Positions 8,457 to 18,694 of a stretch of 64,000 bases of DNA are shown here, piece by piece (position 1 is the stretch's first letter; each line of letters opens with the position of its first letter). Location of the stretch: positions 310,001 through 374,000 of the forward strand of contig NZ_JPRI01000001.1 in assembly GCF_000737765.1 (NCBI RefSeq). Reading direction: 5' to 3'. Made by a program: the position numbers and the translations under genes. The notes beneath the pieces are model-generated. The model was not told the origin of the DNA. It worked only from the letters and a program-made list of their open reading frames with translations, and ran no database searches. The DNA is from Chryseobacterium vrystaatense (GTDB taxonomy: Bacteria > Bacteroidota > Bacteroidia > Flavobacteriales > Weeksellaceae).

Positions 8457-10010
8457 TTAGAAGTTTGGATTGTTATCCACTTCTGATTGTGGTATTTTAA
8501 AATACATACGATTGTCATCATATTGAATTGGAACACCTACTAAGAATTTGTGGTTAGCACCTCTAACCATTGTTCCTTGGTTTCTCTTCATGGCCATGTA
8601 AGCTTTTCCTTCACCCCATAACTCAAGTCTTGTCTGCTTATAGATTTCTTTCTGAAGAGCTACACCAGATAATGCGTTTATATAACCAGTTACCTTCTCT
8701 TCTGTACCAGCAGCATTAAATCCATACATTTTCACATCCAACAATTGTTTAAGGATTGTCTTAGCTTCCGCTTCCTGTCCACTTTTTGCAAGAGTTTCTG
8801 CTGCAAGCAAATAAAACTCATCAACTCTCATAAATAAATAGTCATCACTGATCTGTCTCTGTCCCTGCTCTATTCTTTTTGCGTTAAAGAATTTGTTCAT
8901 AGGAATATAATCACTATAATCACCATTGTCTGTATTACTGAACTGAAGTTTCCTAACATCTACTATTGGATTACCTTGAGAATCCAATATAGGATTACCA
9001 GCAGCATCCTTACCGATAGAGTCATATAAATTTGCATCGATTCCTTTAGCATCACCAACACTAGCATATCCGTAAGTGAAAATATCTATCATACCCCACC
9101 AGCTTACAAGATCTAAACCGTTAAGGATAACAATATCATACCCCCACATCCAGCTCTTTGTATTGACATCATTAAATCCACCACCACCACTGGTAGCTAC
9201 ATCATAATAAGTTTCAGTTCTAGTCGTAAGTGGATAACCATAATCACTAATTACAGACTTAGCCAAAACAGCAGATTCTGCATTTTTCCCCATAGCAGCA
9301 TAAACATATGCTAATATTCCTTTAGCTACACCCTGATCTATCTGTCCTTTAAATTCTCTTGTAAATCCATTAAAATAATCAATAGACTTGGTAAGATCAT
9401 CTACTATTTGAGCATATACTTTTTCCTGAGTAGCCTTTGGTCCTGCCTGTGGATTAAAACTTGTATAAAGAGGAATTGACTCTGCTGTTGCATTATATTT
9501 AGGCGTATACATCTGCAAAAGGTTGAAATAAGCGTATGCTCTAATCGCCTTAGCCTGTGCCATCTGCTGCTTTGTTTCAGCTGTTGTAGGCACTGCATTG
9601 GTTCCTCCTAAAATATCAATAATTTCATTGGCAGCATTGATCATTCTGTAATAAGATCTCCATACTTGTCTGCTGTCATTATTGGTTGGATTCACCTGAC
9701 CATCTGTACTTGCTATCGTTGAATACCATCCGTAATTCAAACCTTCCAAAGCCATATCACCAGACATCATATCTGTATAAATATCCCAGCCTTTCTGTCC
9801 AAAATCCGTATGGTCAGGACTAGCACCAGTATAGTTAATCTCATTATTCCCCGTATTCATACGGATCATCAATGTGTAAAGTCCTTTAACCTTTTGCTCT
9901 ACAGTCGCCGTAGAAAGAGTTTCCGTCGGACTGCTCTCTAAAAAGTCATCTTTACATGACACTAAGCTTAAAGTTGAAATAGCTAATAGACTATATAATA
10001 TTTTCTTCAT
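8457..10010 (-). CDS. SusD/RagB-family nutrient-binding lipoprotein
   Basis: Surface lipoprotein that caps a SusC-type TonB-dependent transporter and captures its ligand. A lipoprotein signal peptide ends at LVSC, with Cys19 as the acylated residue followed by KDD, an acidic context seen in surface-exported Bacteroidota lipoproteins. The 517-residue length and the TPR-like helical pattern with late motifs such as RRxELWGEGKAYxAMKRN (here TRLELWGEGKAYMAMKR) are typical of SusD. It is 11 bases downstream of the SusC gene. The ligand cannot be told: no glycoside hydrolase, peptidase or sensor is nearby. Confidence 0.95.
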   Translation of the reverse strand: MKKILYSLLAISTLSLVSCKDDFLESSPTETLSTATVEQKVKGLYTLMIRMNTGNNEINYTGASPDHTDFGQKGWDIYTDMMSGDMALEGLNYGWYSTIASTDGQVNPTNNDSRQVWRSYYRMINAANEIIDILGGTNAVPTTAETKQQMAQAKAIRAYAYFNLLQMYTPKYNATAESIPLYTSFNPQAGPKATQEKVYAQIVDDLTKSIDYFNGFTREFKGQIDQGVAKGILAYVYAAMGKNAESAVLAKSVISDYGYPLTTRTETYYDVATSGGGGFNDVNTKSWMWGYDIVILNGLDLVSWWGMIDIFTYGYASVGDAKGIDANLYDSIGKDAAGNPILDSQGNPIVDVRKLQFSNTDNGDYSDYIPMNKFFNAKRIEQGQRQISDDYLFMRVDEFYLLAAETLAKSGQEAEAKTILKQLLDVKMYGFNAAGTEEKVTGYINALSGVALQKEIYKQTRLELWGEGKAYMAMKRNQGTMVRGANHKFLVGVPIQYDDNRMYFKIPQSEVDNNPNF

Positions 10011-10021
10011 TTTTCTAAATT

Positions 10022-13000
10022 TTAAAAGTTAATCTTTGCACCAAAAGTAATTGTAGATAGAGGGTTATAAGTATACTGGCTTGTACCACCTGTTTCAGAA
10101 ACCGAAGGATTATACCCCTTTCTCTTACTACCGATCCATAAATTATCTCCACTTACATATAAAGTAAGTCCTGTAATACCAATGCTCTTAATATAATCCT
10201 GTGACAAATTATAAGCAAGTCTCACATTATTAAGCGCTAAATAGTCTGATTTAGTTAAGAATCTGCTTGAAACAGAGTTATATTGAGTATCACCAGCTCT
10301 GTTTGAAGTAAGTCTTGGTACATCTGTAATATCACCAGGGTTCTGCCATCTGTTAAGGATATCAGTACTCCAGTTATTTCCTCCTACCTGTCTGTTATGC
10401 ATCAACCCTGCGTATGTAGAATCATATCCATAACCTCCCATACTGTACAGGAACTGAGCACTCAATTCAAATGCTTTGTAACCTACACTTAGGTTAAATC
10501 CTCCACTGATATCAGGAATAGCAGATTTACCTACAAACTTTTGCGTTGCAAGAGCATAGTTTTCTGTTTTTCCTTCTAATATATTAGCTCCCGGATTGTT
10601 CGCCATATAATCAGTTAAACTTGTGATGTTCTCACCAGCATCCATTACACCGTTTCCGTTACCATCTACCCAGTTTACAGTCCATTGAGCAGCACCTGTT
10701 GCAGAATTAACACCCGCCCAGTCTCTCATATAATAATCGTACACTGAATGTCCAACCGCTCTTCCGTATCCACCAGAAATATCTACGATTTTATCTCTTC
10801 CGGTAGCAATATCAATTGGCATTGCTGTCAGTTTGTTTTTCATCAACTGTCCGTTAATACCAAAATCAATGAAGAAGTCATCTTTGTTAATGATGTGCGC
10901 CTTAAGATCAAATTCAAGACCTCTGTTCACCAATACTCCACCATTTAGTTTATCAAATGTATTACCTGTAGAAGGAGCAGTACTTGCGTTAAATATCAGA
11001 TCAGTCGTTCTCTTTTGATAGTAATCAACATTCAACTCAATGATTTTCTTTTTAAAGAATGCTAATTCTAAACCTCCCTGTGCAGTTGTTGTTCTCTCCC
11101 AACCTAAAGCAGGGTAACCTCTACCTAACAATGGTGCTCCTGCAGTGTCATAGAAGTTATCTGCAACTGATACAGTATAACCAGGATAGAAACCTACTCC
11201 TGCCTGATCACCAACAGAACCATAACTTGCTTTAACTTTTAAGAAGCTAATGACTTTATTATCAGCAAGGAAATTTTCTTTAGATGCTAACCAAGAAGCA
11301 CCCACTGATCCAAAAGTTCCCCATTTATTATTTAAGAATCTTGATGAACCATCTCTTCTTACCGTACCTGTAAGGAAATACTTTGATTTATAGTTGTAAT
11401 CAACTTGTCCAAAGTAACTTTCAAGGGTATATCCCTCTTTGTATGAGCTTGCCTGAATCGCTCCGATACCCTGATTAAGTTCCGGGATCATTTGAATAAG
11501 ATTCGCTCTTCCTGCGTTAAATGTACTTAATTCCCAAGTGTTACTTTCATGAGCAGCAAATGCATGAATACCATGGTCTCCAAACTTTCTAACGTATCTC
11601 AACATCTGCATCCAGTTATACACCATCAATTCCTTCTTCTCTTTGTATACATAACCATTTGAAGATGCCTGCGAACCATAATATTGGTTATTAAGCTGAT
11701 CCTCGCTTTGGTTATAATACTGTCCACCAATTCTGGTTTCAAAGCTTAATCCTTTAGTAATATCAGCCTTCCAGAATGAGTTCGCATTAATTTCGTGCTT
11801 GTATCTGTTATTCTGATCGTAGGTAGCATCAGCAATTGCATTCGTAAGAGCACCAAATCCTCTTCCTTGTCCGTAATCATATTGATTACCTCCAAAATAT
11901 GGATCAGGAACCATACCTCCCTGTGCATTTCTAAGGAACAACGGATAGATTGAAGGGATGTTGTCTACAAACCAGAAAATACTTCCAGAATCCGCTGACT
12001 GTCCATTTCTTTTTGTCTTAGCATAAGTATACCCTAAGTTAAATTCTCCTTTCAACCAAGGTTTAGCCTGATGAGATACATTTAATCTTCCTGTATATCT
12101 TTCATATCCTGAATTGATAGAATATCCTTCATCTTTCAGGTAACCGATATTGGTATAGTATGTTGTTTTATCAGAACCTCCACTTATTGTAAAGTTATTT
12201 TCAGTTCTTACTGAAGTCTGGAATGCATAATCTTCCCAGTTTTCAGGGTCATATCTACGTCCAACACCTGGTCTTACTTGTTTAGTATTAGGATCAATTA
12301 AGTTAGCGGCAGTAAGCCCCCACATATTGTATTTGTTGTTAATACCCGCACTACTGAATAATCTTGCATTAGCATATGCAGTAGGGTTAGCATTACCATT
12401 GAATTTACCTTGGTTATATAAAGCTTCCCAGCTTAAACCAATATATTCTTCAGGAGATTTGATTACTTCATATCTTGGAAGTAATGACATATTAAATCCA
12501 ACTTTAGATTCAATCTGCACTACGCTCTTATTAGCCTTACCTTTTTTAGTGTTAATAACGATTACACCATTCGCTCCTCTCGCACCATAAATTGATGTCG
12601 CAGTAGCATCTTTCAATACTACCATTGATTCGATGTCATCAGGGTTGATCGCTGAAACATTTCCTAAGTATGGCATCCCATCTACAACATATAGTGGGCT
12701 TCTGTTACCATTTACAGAACCAAAACCTCTAATTCTGATTGTACCTTCCGTACCTGGCTGTCCGGAAGTATTAATTACTTTAACACCCGCTACTTCTCCA
12801 GCTAGAGCTTGTGAAACAGTAGAAACGCTTTTCGCGTTAATAGATTTCACATCTACTTTGGAAGCAGTCCCAACATAAGTATCTTTAGGAACGGCACTAT
12901 ATCCCACAATTACTACCTCATCAATTTCTTTTGTTGTAGGAATTGTGTCTTTACCATTTTTTTGTGCGGACAAAGTTTGGGCTCCTATAAAGAACAAAAC

Positions 13001-13033
13001 TCCTGCACTTAATACACGTAGTTTAACATTCAT
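10022..13033 (-). CDS. SusC/RagA-family TonB-linked outer-membrane transporter
   Basis: TonB-dependent barrel that imports ligands handed over by the SusD lipoprotein. The 1003 residues comprise a signal peptide (about 1-23), a TonB-box-like stretch EIDEVVIVGY (about 37-46), a plug domain with the SusC signature VRIRG-like IRIRGFGSVNGN and the SusC hallmark DATATSIYGARGANGVI, and a long beta-barrel ending in ITFGAKINF. The N-terminal carboxypeptidase-regulatory-like domain that many SusC proteins carry is absent: only about 15 residues separate the signal peptide from the TonB box. Transcription probably starts at the promoter at 13062-13093 and continues through susD. Confidence 0.96.
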   Translation of the reverse strand: MNVKLRVLSAGVLFFIGAQTLSAQKNGKDTIPTTKEIDEVVIVGYSAVPKDTYVGTASKVDVKSINAKSVSTVSQALAGEVAGVKVINTSGQPGTEGTIRIRGFGSVNGNRSPLYVVDGMPYLGNVSAINPDDIESMVVLKDATATSIYGARGANGVIVINTKKGKANKSVVQIESKVGFNMSLLPRYEVIKSPEEYIGLSWEALYNQGKFNGNANPTAYANARLFSSAGINNKYNMWGLTAANLIDPNTKQVRPGVGRRYDPENWEDYAFQTSVRTENNFTISGGSDKTTYYTNIGYLKDEGYSINSGYERYTGRLNVSHQAKPWLKGEFNLGYTYAKTKRNGQSADSGSIFWFVDNIPSIYPLFLRNAQGGMVPDPYFGGNQYDYGQGRGFGALTNAIADATYDQNNRYKHEINANSFWKADITKGLSFETRIGGQYYNQSEDQLNNQYYGSQASSNGYVYKEKKELMVYNWMQMLRYVRKFGDHGIHAFAAHESNTWELSTFNAGRANLIQMIPELNQGIGAIQASSYKEGYTLESYFGQVDYNYKSKYFLTGTVRRDGSSRFLNNKWGTFGSVGASWLASKENFLADNKVISFLKVKASYGSVGDQAGVGFYPGYTVSVADNFYDTAGAPLLGRGYPALGWERTTTAQGGLELAFFKKKIIELNVDYYQKRTTDLIFNASTAPSTGNTFDKLNGGVLVNRGLEFDLKAHIINKDDFFIDFGINGQLMKNKLTAMPIDIATGRDKIVDISGGYGRAVGHSVYDYYMRDWAGVNSATGAAQWTVNWVDGNGNGVMDAGENITSLTDYMANNPGANILEGKTENYALATQKFVGKSAIPDISGGFNLSVGYKAFELSAQFLYSMGGYGYDSTYAGLMHNRQVGGNNWSTDILNRWQNPGDITDVPRLTSNRAGDTQYNSVSSRFLTKSDYLALNNVRLAYNLSQDYIKSIGITGLTLYVSGDNLWIGSKRKGYNPSVSETGGTSQYTYNPLSTITFGAKINF

Positions 13034-13061
13034 ATTAACAAATTTTAATATATTTAATTCG

Positions 13062-13093
13062 CAAATATGTTAATAAATATTAACACTCACAAA
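13062..13093 (-). promoter_or_regulatory. Promoter of the susCD transcript
   Basis: The minus strand has TTTG (13090-13093), 20 bases, then CATATTTG (13062-13069), one base off TAnnTTTG. The -7 element lies about 30 bases upstream of the susC start. Confidence 0.6.
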
Positions 13094-13652
13094 TATTACA
13101 CTTATGTAAGCATCTGCTTTCTTTTGTATATTGTTTTTAACTATTCCGTGATATAATACAGATTAAACAATTATATACAGCTTTATTTGCAGAAAATATT
13201 TTTTTTTCACCCTTGTTATTTTTTTTAACAAATTATCGCCAATACATGAAAAATTATTTAGAACCATTATAAATTAAAGAAAAAAAATTATATAAAGAAA
13301 AATATTATGTAAAAAAGTGATTTTCATGTATTTATAACTATTATTTTCATTGTACACTTTCTTATAATAACTACTCGTATAGGTGCACTGAAGGGCTAAA
13401 ACTCAACAATTTGACCTCTTTCTCTTCATTCATTATTTGTAATGCCTCATATTTCAATCACTTTAATTTTAAGATATTCATCATCACTTATTTCTTTCTC
13501 TTATTTACATTCATCATCTTAACTCAAAGAAATTAAGAATTCACTATGTTATTTTGGTATATGGGTTAAAATTTACATACATCAAATGTTAAAAATTACA
13601 GATATGAAAAATATTAAGCTGGAAAAGTAAAAAACACATAAATAAATACAAC

Positions 13653-13684
13653 AAAAAAAAACCACTTTTTACAAAGTGGTTTTC
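13653..13684 (-). terminator. Intrinsic terminator after infB
   Basis: Inverted repeat ACCACTTT / AAAGTGGT with a 4-base loop, followed on the minus strand by nine Ts. It begins about 25 bases after the infB stop. Confidence 0.9.
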
Positions 13685-13708
13685 ATTATTTAAATAGTTA
13701 AAAAACTA

Positions 13709-16678
13709 CTATTTCAATTTCTTTTTAACAGCTACCTGTTCGTAAACTTCAAGAATATCTCCGATCTCAATATCGTTGTAACCTTTCAGGTTCAATCCAC
13801 ATTCGTAACCTTTGGTTACTTCTCTTACATCATCTTTGAAACGTTTCAAGCTTTCAAGTTCTCCGTCAAATTTAACAATACCGTCTCTAAGTACTCTCAC
13901 TTTCGAGCTTCTCGTTACTTTTCCTGAAAGAACCATACATCCTGCAATTGTTCCAACTTTAGAGATTTTAAATACCTCTCTGATCTCAACGTTACCCATT
14001 ACCTGTTCTTTGATCTCAGGAGAAAGCATACCTTCCATGGCTTCTTTAACCTCATCAATAGCAGCATAAATTACTGAATATGTTCTGATCTCGATTTCCT
14101 CTCTATCTGCCAGTTCTTTAGCATTAGCACCGGCTCTTACATTAAATCCGATGATAATAGCATCCGAAGCAGTTGCTAAGTTAACGTCAGATTCAGTGAT
14201 CTGTCCAACTCCTTTATGCAGGATATTTACATTGATCTCTGCTGTAGACAATCTTTGTAACTGATCAGATAATGCTTCTACAGAACCGTCCACGTCACCT
14301 TTAAGGATAATATTCAATTCCTTGAACTCTCCTAAAGCAATTCTTCTTCCAAGTTCTTCCAGCGTAGTATGCTTTTTAGTTCTTATCGAAAGTTCTCTTT
14401 GTAGCTGCTCTCTCTTATTAGCAATAGTTTTAGCCTCTCCTTCATCTGCATATACTTTAAACTTATCACCAGCTGTTGGTGCTCCATCTAAACCTAAGAT
14501 CGTAACAGGAATTGAAGGACCAGCTTCTTTAAGGTTTCTACCTCTTTCATCAAGCATTGCTTTTACCTTACCGTGGTTTTTACCGGCAACTACATAATCT
14601 CCAACCTTTAATGTTCCTGTCTGTACTAACATTGTAGCAACATATCCTCTTCCTTTATCAAGTGAAGCCTCAATAACAACACCCTGAGCTGCTCTATCCG
14701 GATTCGCTTTAAGATCAAGCATTTCTGCCTGAAGTAATACTTTCTCCAATAGAACATCCATATTATTACCAAACTTCGCAGAAATTTCCTGCGCCTGAAC
14801 GTTTCCACCCCATTCCTCTACAAGGATATTCATCCCAGAAAGCTGTTGACGGATATTATCAGGATTAGCACTTGGTCTGTCCACTTTGTTTAATGCAATG
14901 ATCATTGGCACTCCTGCAGCCTGCGCGTGAGAAATTGCTTCTCTCGTTTGCGGCATTACATCATCATCCGCTGCAATCACAATAATTGCAATATCGGTGA
15001 TCTGAGCACCTCTGGCTCTCATCGCGGTAAACGCTTCGTGACCCGGTGTATCTAAGAATGTAATTCTCTGTCCGTTTTCTAATTTTACGTTATATGCTCC
15101 AATGTGCTGCGTAATACCTCCTGATTCACCAGCAATAACATTTGTCTTTCTGATGTAGTCAAGCAGGGACGTCTTACCGTGGTCAACGTGACCCATTACT
15201 GTTACAATTGGTGCTCTGGAAGAAAGATCTTCCTCAGTATCCATATCTTCTTCAGACTCGACTTCTTCCAAATCAGCATCTGAGAATTCAATTTTAAAAC
15301 CAAATTCATCTGCAACCAATAATAAGGTATCGGCTTCCAGTCTTTGGTTCATTGTTACCATTACTCCAAGGGAGAAACAAGCAGAAATAACTTCTGTAGG
15401 AGAAACGTTCATTAAACTTGCCAATTCACCTACTGTGATGAATTCAGTTACTTTTAATGTTCTGTCCTGAGCATCAATCTCCTGCTGGCGTTCATCCTGT
15501 TCTCTACGGTAAGTTCTCTTGTCTTTTCTGTGCTTAGCAGATTTAGACTTACCTCCTTTGTTAGTAAGTTTTTCAAGAGTTTCCTTGATCTGGTTTTTAA
15601 CCTGTTCATCGGTAAGCTCAACAGGCATTGTTCTTTGCCCTGGTCTGTTGTTGTTTGCTCCTCCCGGACCTTTTTTGAATCCGCCTCCCTGACCTGGTGG
15701 ACGATTTCCTTGGTTGTTTCCAAAACGGTTACCTCCTGGGCCTCCCTGTCCTGGCGGACGGTTACCTCCCGGACCTCCCTGTCCTGGTGGACGGTTACCT
15801 CCCGGACCTCCCTGACCTTGCGGGCGGTTCTGACCACCTTGGTTATTGTTATTATTTCCAGAGTTTTGATTATTCCCTTGGCCCTGTTGGTTTGGACCTC
15901 CCGGCTTTTCAATTCTCTTTCTTTTCTTTTTAGCGCCTGAACCAGGTTTTGGTGCAAATTGCGTTAAGTCTATTTTTTCACCTACGATCTTTGGACCGTC
16001 AAGTTTCTGATAAACAGTTTCTATTTTCTGAGGTTCCTGAGATTCAGGTTCAGCTGGTTTTTGAGGCTCTGCCTTCTTTTCAGCAGCGGGCTCTGGCTGC
16101 TTTGGAGTTTCTTTCACAGGTTCTGCCGGTTTTTCCTCTTCTTTTTTCTCCTCCATTTTGGGTTTATCTTTTTTTACAGGTCTATTTCTAGATTCTATTT
16201 GGGACAGATCGATTTTATCCAGAACCTTAAATTCCTGCTTTTCAGGAGCAGCTTTAACTTCCGGTTCAGCCACCACTTCTTCTTTCTTTTCTTCAACCGG
16301 TGGTGCCGCCACAGGTACTGGCGCAGGCGCTGGTACAACAGGCACTTCTTCCACTTCAGGAGCTTTAGATTCAAGATCTATTTTACCTAAAATTTTAGTT
16401 TCTGGTTTATTTGCTTTAGCTCTTATTACTTCAGGGGTTTTCTTTTCCTCAATTTCCAGTTTTTCTTCCGGAACTTTCGTGATCACCACCTCATGGGAAG
16501 CCTTTCGTTGTTCACCGTCTTTGGCAAACTCAGCCTCCAATGCAGAATATGCCGCTTCTTCTAATTGAGCGTTAGGATTGTTTTCAACTTCGAAATCCCT
16601 TGACTGTAAAAACTCTACTAATCTGGACATCGAAATATTGAATTCCTTAACCGCTTTATTTAATCTTATTTTTGGCAT
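13709..16678 (-). CDS. infB: Translation initiation factor IF-2
   Basis: GTPase that places initiator tRNA on the 30S subunit and promotes subunit joining. The 989 residues contain an N-terminal IF2_N segment (about 1-55), a long Pro/Glu/Lys linker (about 60-255), a Gly/Asn/Pro/Gln-rich stretch (about 260-350) encoded partly by a 33-base tandem repeat, a second IF2_N-like domain (about 410-465), then the GTPase with G1 GHVDHGKT at 496-503, the DTPGHEAF segment and NKVD, and the IF-2 C-terminal domains. It is the last gene of the rimP-nusA-infB group, 80 bases after nusA, and is closed by a strong terminator. The identification is certain. Confidence 0.99.
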   Translation of the reverse strand: MPKIRLNKAVKEFNISMSRLVEFLQSRDFEVENNPNAQLEEAAYSALEAEFAKDGEQRKASHEVVITKVPEEKLEIEEKKTPEVIRAKANKPETKILGKIDLESKAPEVEEVPVVPAPAPVPVAAPPVEEKKEEVVAEPEVKAAPEKQEFKVLDKIDLSQIESRNRPVKKDKPKMEEKKEEEKPAEPVKETPKQPEPAAEKKAEPQKPAEPESQEPQKIETVYQKLDGPKIVGEKIDLTQFAPKPGSGAKKKRKRIEKPGGPNQQGQGNNQNSGNNNNNQGGQNRPQGQGGPGGNRPPGQGGPGGNRPPGQGGPGGNRFGNNQGNRPPGQGGGFKKGPGGANNNRPGQRTMPVELTDEQVKNQIKETLEKLTNKGGKSKSAKHRKDKRTYRREQDERQQEIDAQDRTLKVTEFITVGELASLMNVSPTEVISACFSLGVMVTMNQRLEADTLLLVADEFGFKIEFSDADLEEVESEEDMDTEEDLSSRAPIVTVMGHVDHGKTSLLDYIRKTNVIAGESGGITQHIGAYNVKLENGQRITFLDTPGHEAFTAMRARGAQITDIAIIVIAADDDVMPQTREAISHAQAAGVPMIIALNKVDRPSANPDNIRQQLSGMNILVEEWGGNVQAQEISAKFGNNMDVLLEKVLLQAEMLDLKANPDRAAQGVVIEASLDKGRGYVATMLVQTGTLKVGDYVVAGKNHGKVKAMLDERGRNLKEAGPSIPVTILGLDGAPTAGDKFKVYADEGEAKTIANKREQLQRELSIRTKKHTTLEELGRRIALGEFKELNIILKGDVDGSVEALSDQLQRLSTAEINVNILHKGVGQITESDVNLATASDAIIIGFNVRAGANAKELADREEIEIRTYSVIYAAIDEVKEAMEGMLSPEIKEQVMGNVEIREVFKISKVGTIAGCMVLSGKVTRSSKVRVLRDGIVKFDGELESLKRFKDDVREVTKGYECGLNLKGYNDIEIGDILEVYEQVAVKKKLK
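15731..15829 (-). repeat. 33-base tandem repeat, three units, inside infB
   Basis: Three consecutive 33-base units (15731-15763, 15764-15796, 15797-15829) differing at a few positions. On the coding strand they encode an 11-residue Gly/Pro/Asn/Arg unit containing GGPGG and RPPGQ, in the low-complexity linker of IF-2. Copy number in such a repeat may vary between strains. Confidence 0.9.
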
Positions 16679-16758
16679 CTATATTATTTACTATTTTTTT
16701 TAATTCTTAAAATTAAAGTATTTCCTTTTTACTGTTTATTAAAATTTATAAAAAAATC

Positions 16759-17994
16759 TTAATCTTCAAATTCTTCTTTTAGAATACGTTTTACGTCTTC
16801 GATAGTTTCCTCTTCAAGATCCACCATATTTAAAAGACTCTCTGTATCCTTATCCAATACTGATTTCGCAGTAGTAAGACCTACTTTCTTAAATTCATCC
16901 AAAATCCACTGCTCGATATCGTCGTTAAATTCTCTCAAATCAACATCGTCATCCTCGCTAGCTTCTCTATACACATCAATTTCATATCCTGTTAACCAAG
17001 AAGCCAGTCTGATATTCTGACCTTGTTTTCCGATTACTTTAGAAATCTCTTCAACTGGTGTATAAACTAAAGCATAGTTTGAATCCTCGTTGATGTCAAT
17101 TTTGTTGATGGTAACATTTCCTAAAGCTCTCTTTACCAAAATTTCAGCGTTTTTAGACCACTGAATAACATCGATGTTTTCATTTCTCAACTCTCTTACA
17201 ACTCCGTGAATTCTGGATCCCTTCACACCCACACAGGCACCAACAGGATCAATTCTGTCATCGTAAGCATCTACTGCAATCTTCGCCTTTTCTCCAGGAA
17301 TTCTCACTACTTTTTTAAGCATAATCGTTCCATCCTGAATCTCAGGAATTTCCAGCTCTAATAACTTCTCTAAGAATTTAGGTGCAGTTCTGGAAATAAT
17401 AATTTGTGGTTTTGAACCTTTAAAATCTACTGTTTCAACAATAGCTCTGATATTTTCGCCCTTTTTAAAGAAGTCAGACGGGATCTGATTTTCTTTTGGC
17501 AAAATGAATTCATTTCCTTCATCATCCAACAAAATCACATGTTTGTGACGGATGTGGTGAATCTCTCCAATAACAATTTCCCCGATCTTGTCTCTGAACT
17601 GCTCATAAAGCATTGCATTGTTATGCTCCTGAAGTTTTGTAGCCAGGATTTGCTTTAAGGTAAGGATATTTCTTCTTCCCAATTGGGCAACAGGAATCTC
17701 CATTGTAAAATCTTCACCCACTTCAAAAGTAGGGTCAATTTTCTTAGCTTCAGAAAGTTCTATTTCCAGATCATCATCTTCAGACATTTCGTCTTCTACA
17801 ATCGTTTTATTTAAAAATATCTGAAAATCTCCTTTATCAGGGTTCACAATTACATCAAAATGATCATCTGAATCAAATCTTTTTCTCAAAAGTGTTTTCA
17901 GTGAATCTTCAATAATTGCCATAAGATCAATCTTACTGATCCCTTTTTCGTCTTTAAAATCACCAAAGGATTCAATCAACGCTATATTATCCAT
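16759..17994 (-). CDS. nusA: Transcription termination/antitermination factor NusA
   Basis: RNA-polymerase-binding factor in pausing, termination and antitermination. The 411 residues show the NusA N-terminal domain (about 1-125), an S1 domain (about 130-200, with GEIVIGEIHHIRHKHVIL), and KH domains (about 230-345, with VGACVGVKGSRIHGVVREL and VIGKQGQNIRLAS). A single short helical segment follows, so the long C-terminal repeats of the E. coli protein are missing, as is common outside the gammaproteobacteria. It lies 15 bases downstream of rimP and upstream of infB, the conserved order of this operon. Confidence 0.98.
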   Translation of the reverse strand: MDNIALIESFGDFKDEKGISKIDLMAIIEDSLKTLLRKRFDSDDHFDVIVNPDKGDFQIFLNKTIVEDEMSEDDDLEIELSEAKKIDPTFEVGEDFTMEIPVAQLGRRNILTLKQILATKLQEHNNAMLYEQFRDKIGEIVIGEIHHIRHKHVILLDDEGNEFILPKENQIPSDFFKKGENIRAIVETVDFKGSKPQIIISRTAPKFLEKLLELEIPEIQDGTIMLKKVVRIPGEKAKIAVDAYDDRIDPVGACVGVKGSRIHGVVRELRNENIDVIQWSKNAEILVKRALGNVTINKIDINEDSNYALVYTPVEEISKVIGKQGQNIRLASWLTGYEIDVYREASEDDDVDLREFNDDIEQWILDEFKKVGLTTAKSVLDKDTESLLNMVDLEEETIEDVKRILKEEFED

Positions 17995-18009
17995 CTATTC
18001 TTTTTTCTT

Positions 18010-18477
18010 TTAAAATTTAATTACTACTAACGCCTTTTTTATCTCAGAGTAAGGAATTTCCTTTTCCTCCTCCACATCCACTTTCCCTTTTCCGATATCT
18101 TTCGGTTTTCGGTAGCGTAAAATAAGTGTGATCTTCTCATCATCTACTTTGGCCAGTTCACCTTCAATTTTGGTAGAATCATTCAGCAATACTTCAATCT
18201 CTCTTCCAAAATTTTTCTTGAACTGTCTGGGAGCCGAAAGTGGCTCGCTCAGTCCTGCAGACATCACCTGAAGGCTAAAATCATGCTCTTCACGGTCCAT
18301 ATTAAACTCTATCGCACGGCTTGCATCAAGGCAGTCCTGAAGAGTCACCCCATTATCACCATCCAAGATCACAGTAATATCATCTCCTGCAGAAAACTTT
18401 AGGTCAACAAGAAACAAATCCTCTCTGGTACCAAGGAATTCGTTTAATAATTCTTCAATTCTTTTTCTAAACTCCAT
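18010..18477 (-). CDS. rimP: Ribosome maturation factor RimP
   Basis: Assists maturation of the 30S subunit. The 155 residues carry the RimP N-terminal domain (about 1-80, with the segment VTLQDCLDASRAIE and MSAGLSEPL near its end) and the SH3-like C-terminal domain. It is the first gene of the rimP-nusA-infB group. Its ATG is preceded by a leader of about 70 bases that can fold into an extended hairpin, and by a promoter that matches the Bacteroidota consensus at both elements. Confidence 0.96.
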   Translation of the reverse strand: MEFRKRIEELLNEFLGTREDLFLVDLKFSAGDDITVILDGDNGVTLQDCLDASRAIEFNMDREEHDFSLQVMSAGLSEPLSAPRQFKKNFGREIEVLLNDSTKIEGELAKVDDEKITLILRYRKPKDIGKGKVDVEEEKEIPYSEIKKALVVIKF

Positions 18478-18491
18478 ACATTAAATATCTT

Positions 18492-18550
18492 GATTTACCA
18501 GTACGAAAAAAGGCTTTCTTCCGAAGCCTTCCCATTTTTTCCTGTAAATC
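18492..18550 (-). promoter_or_regulatory. Folded leader with terminator-like hairpin upstream of rimP
   Basis: In the minus-strand transcript an inner stem AAGGCTT / AAGCCTT (18524-18530 with 18510-18516, 7-base loop) is followed by a run of Us. An outer stem GATTTAC / GTAAATC (18544-18550 with 18492-18498) and A/U-rich pairing between 18505-18511 and 18535-18541 extend it. The hairpin with its U run ends about 28 bases before the rimP ATG and looks like an intrinsic terminator inside the leader. Attenuation of the operon is inference. Confidence 0.6.
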
Positions 18551-18555
18551 CACTG

Positions 18556-18586
18556 CAAATATACGTATTTTTTCTAAAAAAGCAAA
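18556..18586 (-). promoter_or_regulatory. Promoter of rimP-nusA-infB
   Basis: The minus strand reads TTTG (18583-18586), 19 bases, TATATTTG (18556-18563): a full match to the Bacteroidota -33 and -7 elements with ideal spacing. The likely start point lies near 18549. Confidence 0.8.
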
Positions 18587-18662
18587 ATCCTCTTAATTAT
18601 CAAGTAAATACCCTGAAATTTTCATTAAAGTAAATTAAAGAAGCAGGTGAAAGTATTTTTAT

Positions 18663-18670
18663 TATTTTTG
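18663..18670 (+). promoter_or_regulatory. Candidate -7 element for ugd
   Basis: TATTTTTG, a full match to TAnnTTTG, lies 24 bases upstream of the ugd TTG start. No TTTG is seen at the -33 distance. It would drive the first genes of the polysaccharide locus. Confidence 0.45.
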
Positions 18671-18694
18671 TCTTAAAATTTAAAAACAGACATT

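Larger units (their letters stand above)
13034..13708. other. 675-base AT-rich gap between susC and infB
   Basis: This stretch holds the susC promoter at its left end and the infB terminator at its right end. The remaining 560 or so bases are very AT-rich and contain no open frame with a credible start, no tRNA and no repeat that I could see. A long upstream regulatory region for the susCD genes or an unrecognised small RNA cannot be excluded. Confidence 0.6.

Noticed and set aside
15454..15957. Long open frames on both strands across the infB linker, including one of 167 and one of 136 residues
   Set aside because: They arise from the 33-base repeat and the biased composition of the IF-2 linker; the products are low-complexity and overlap a certain gene.
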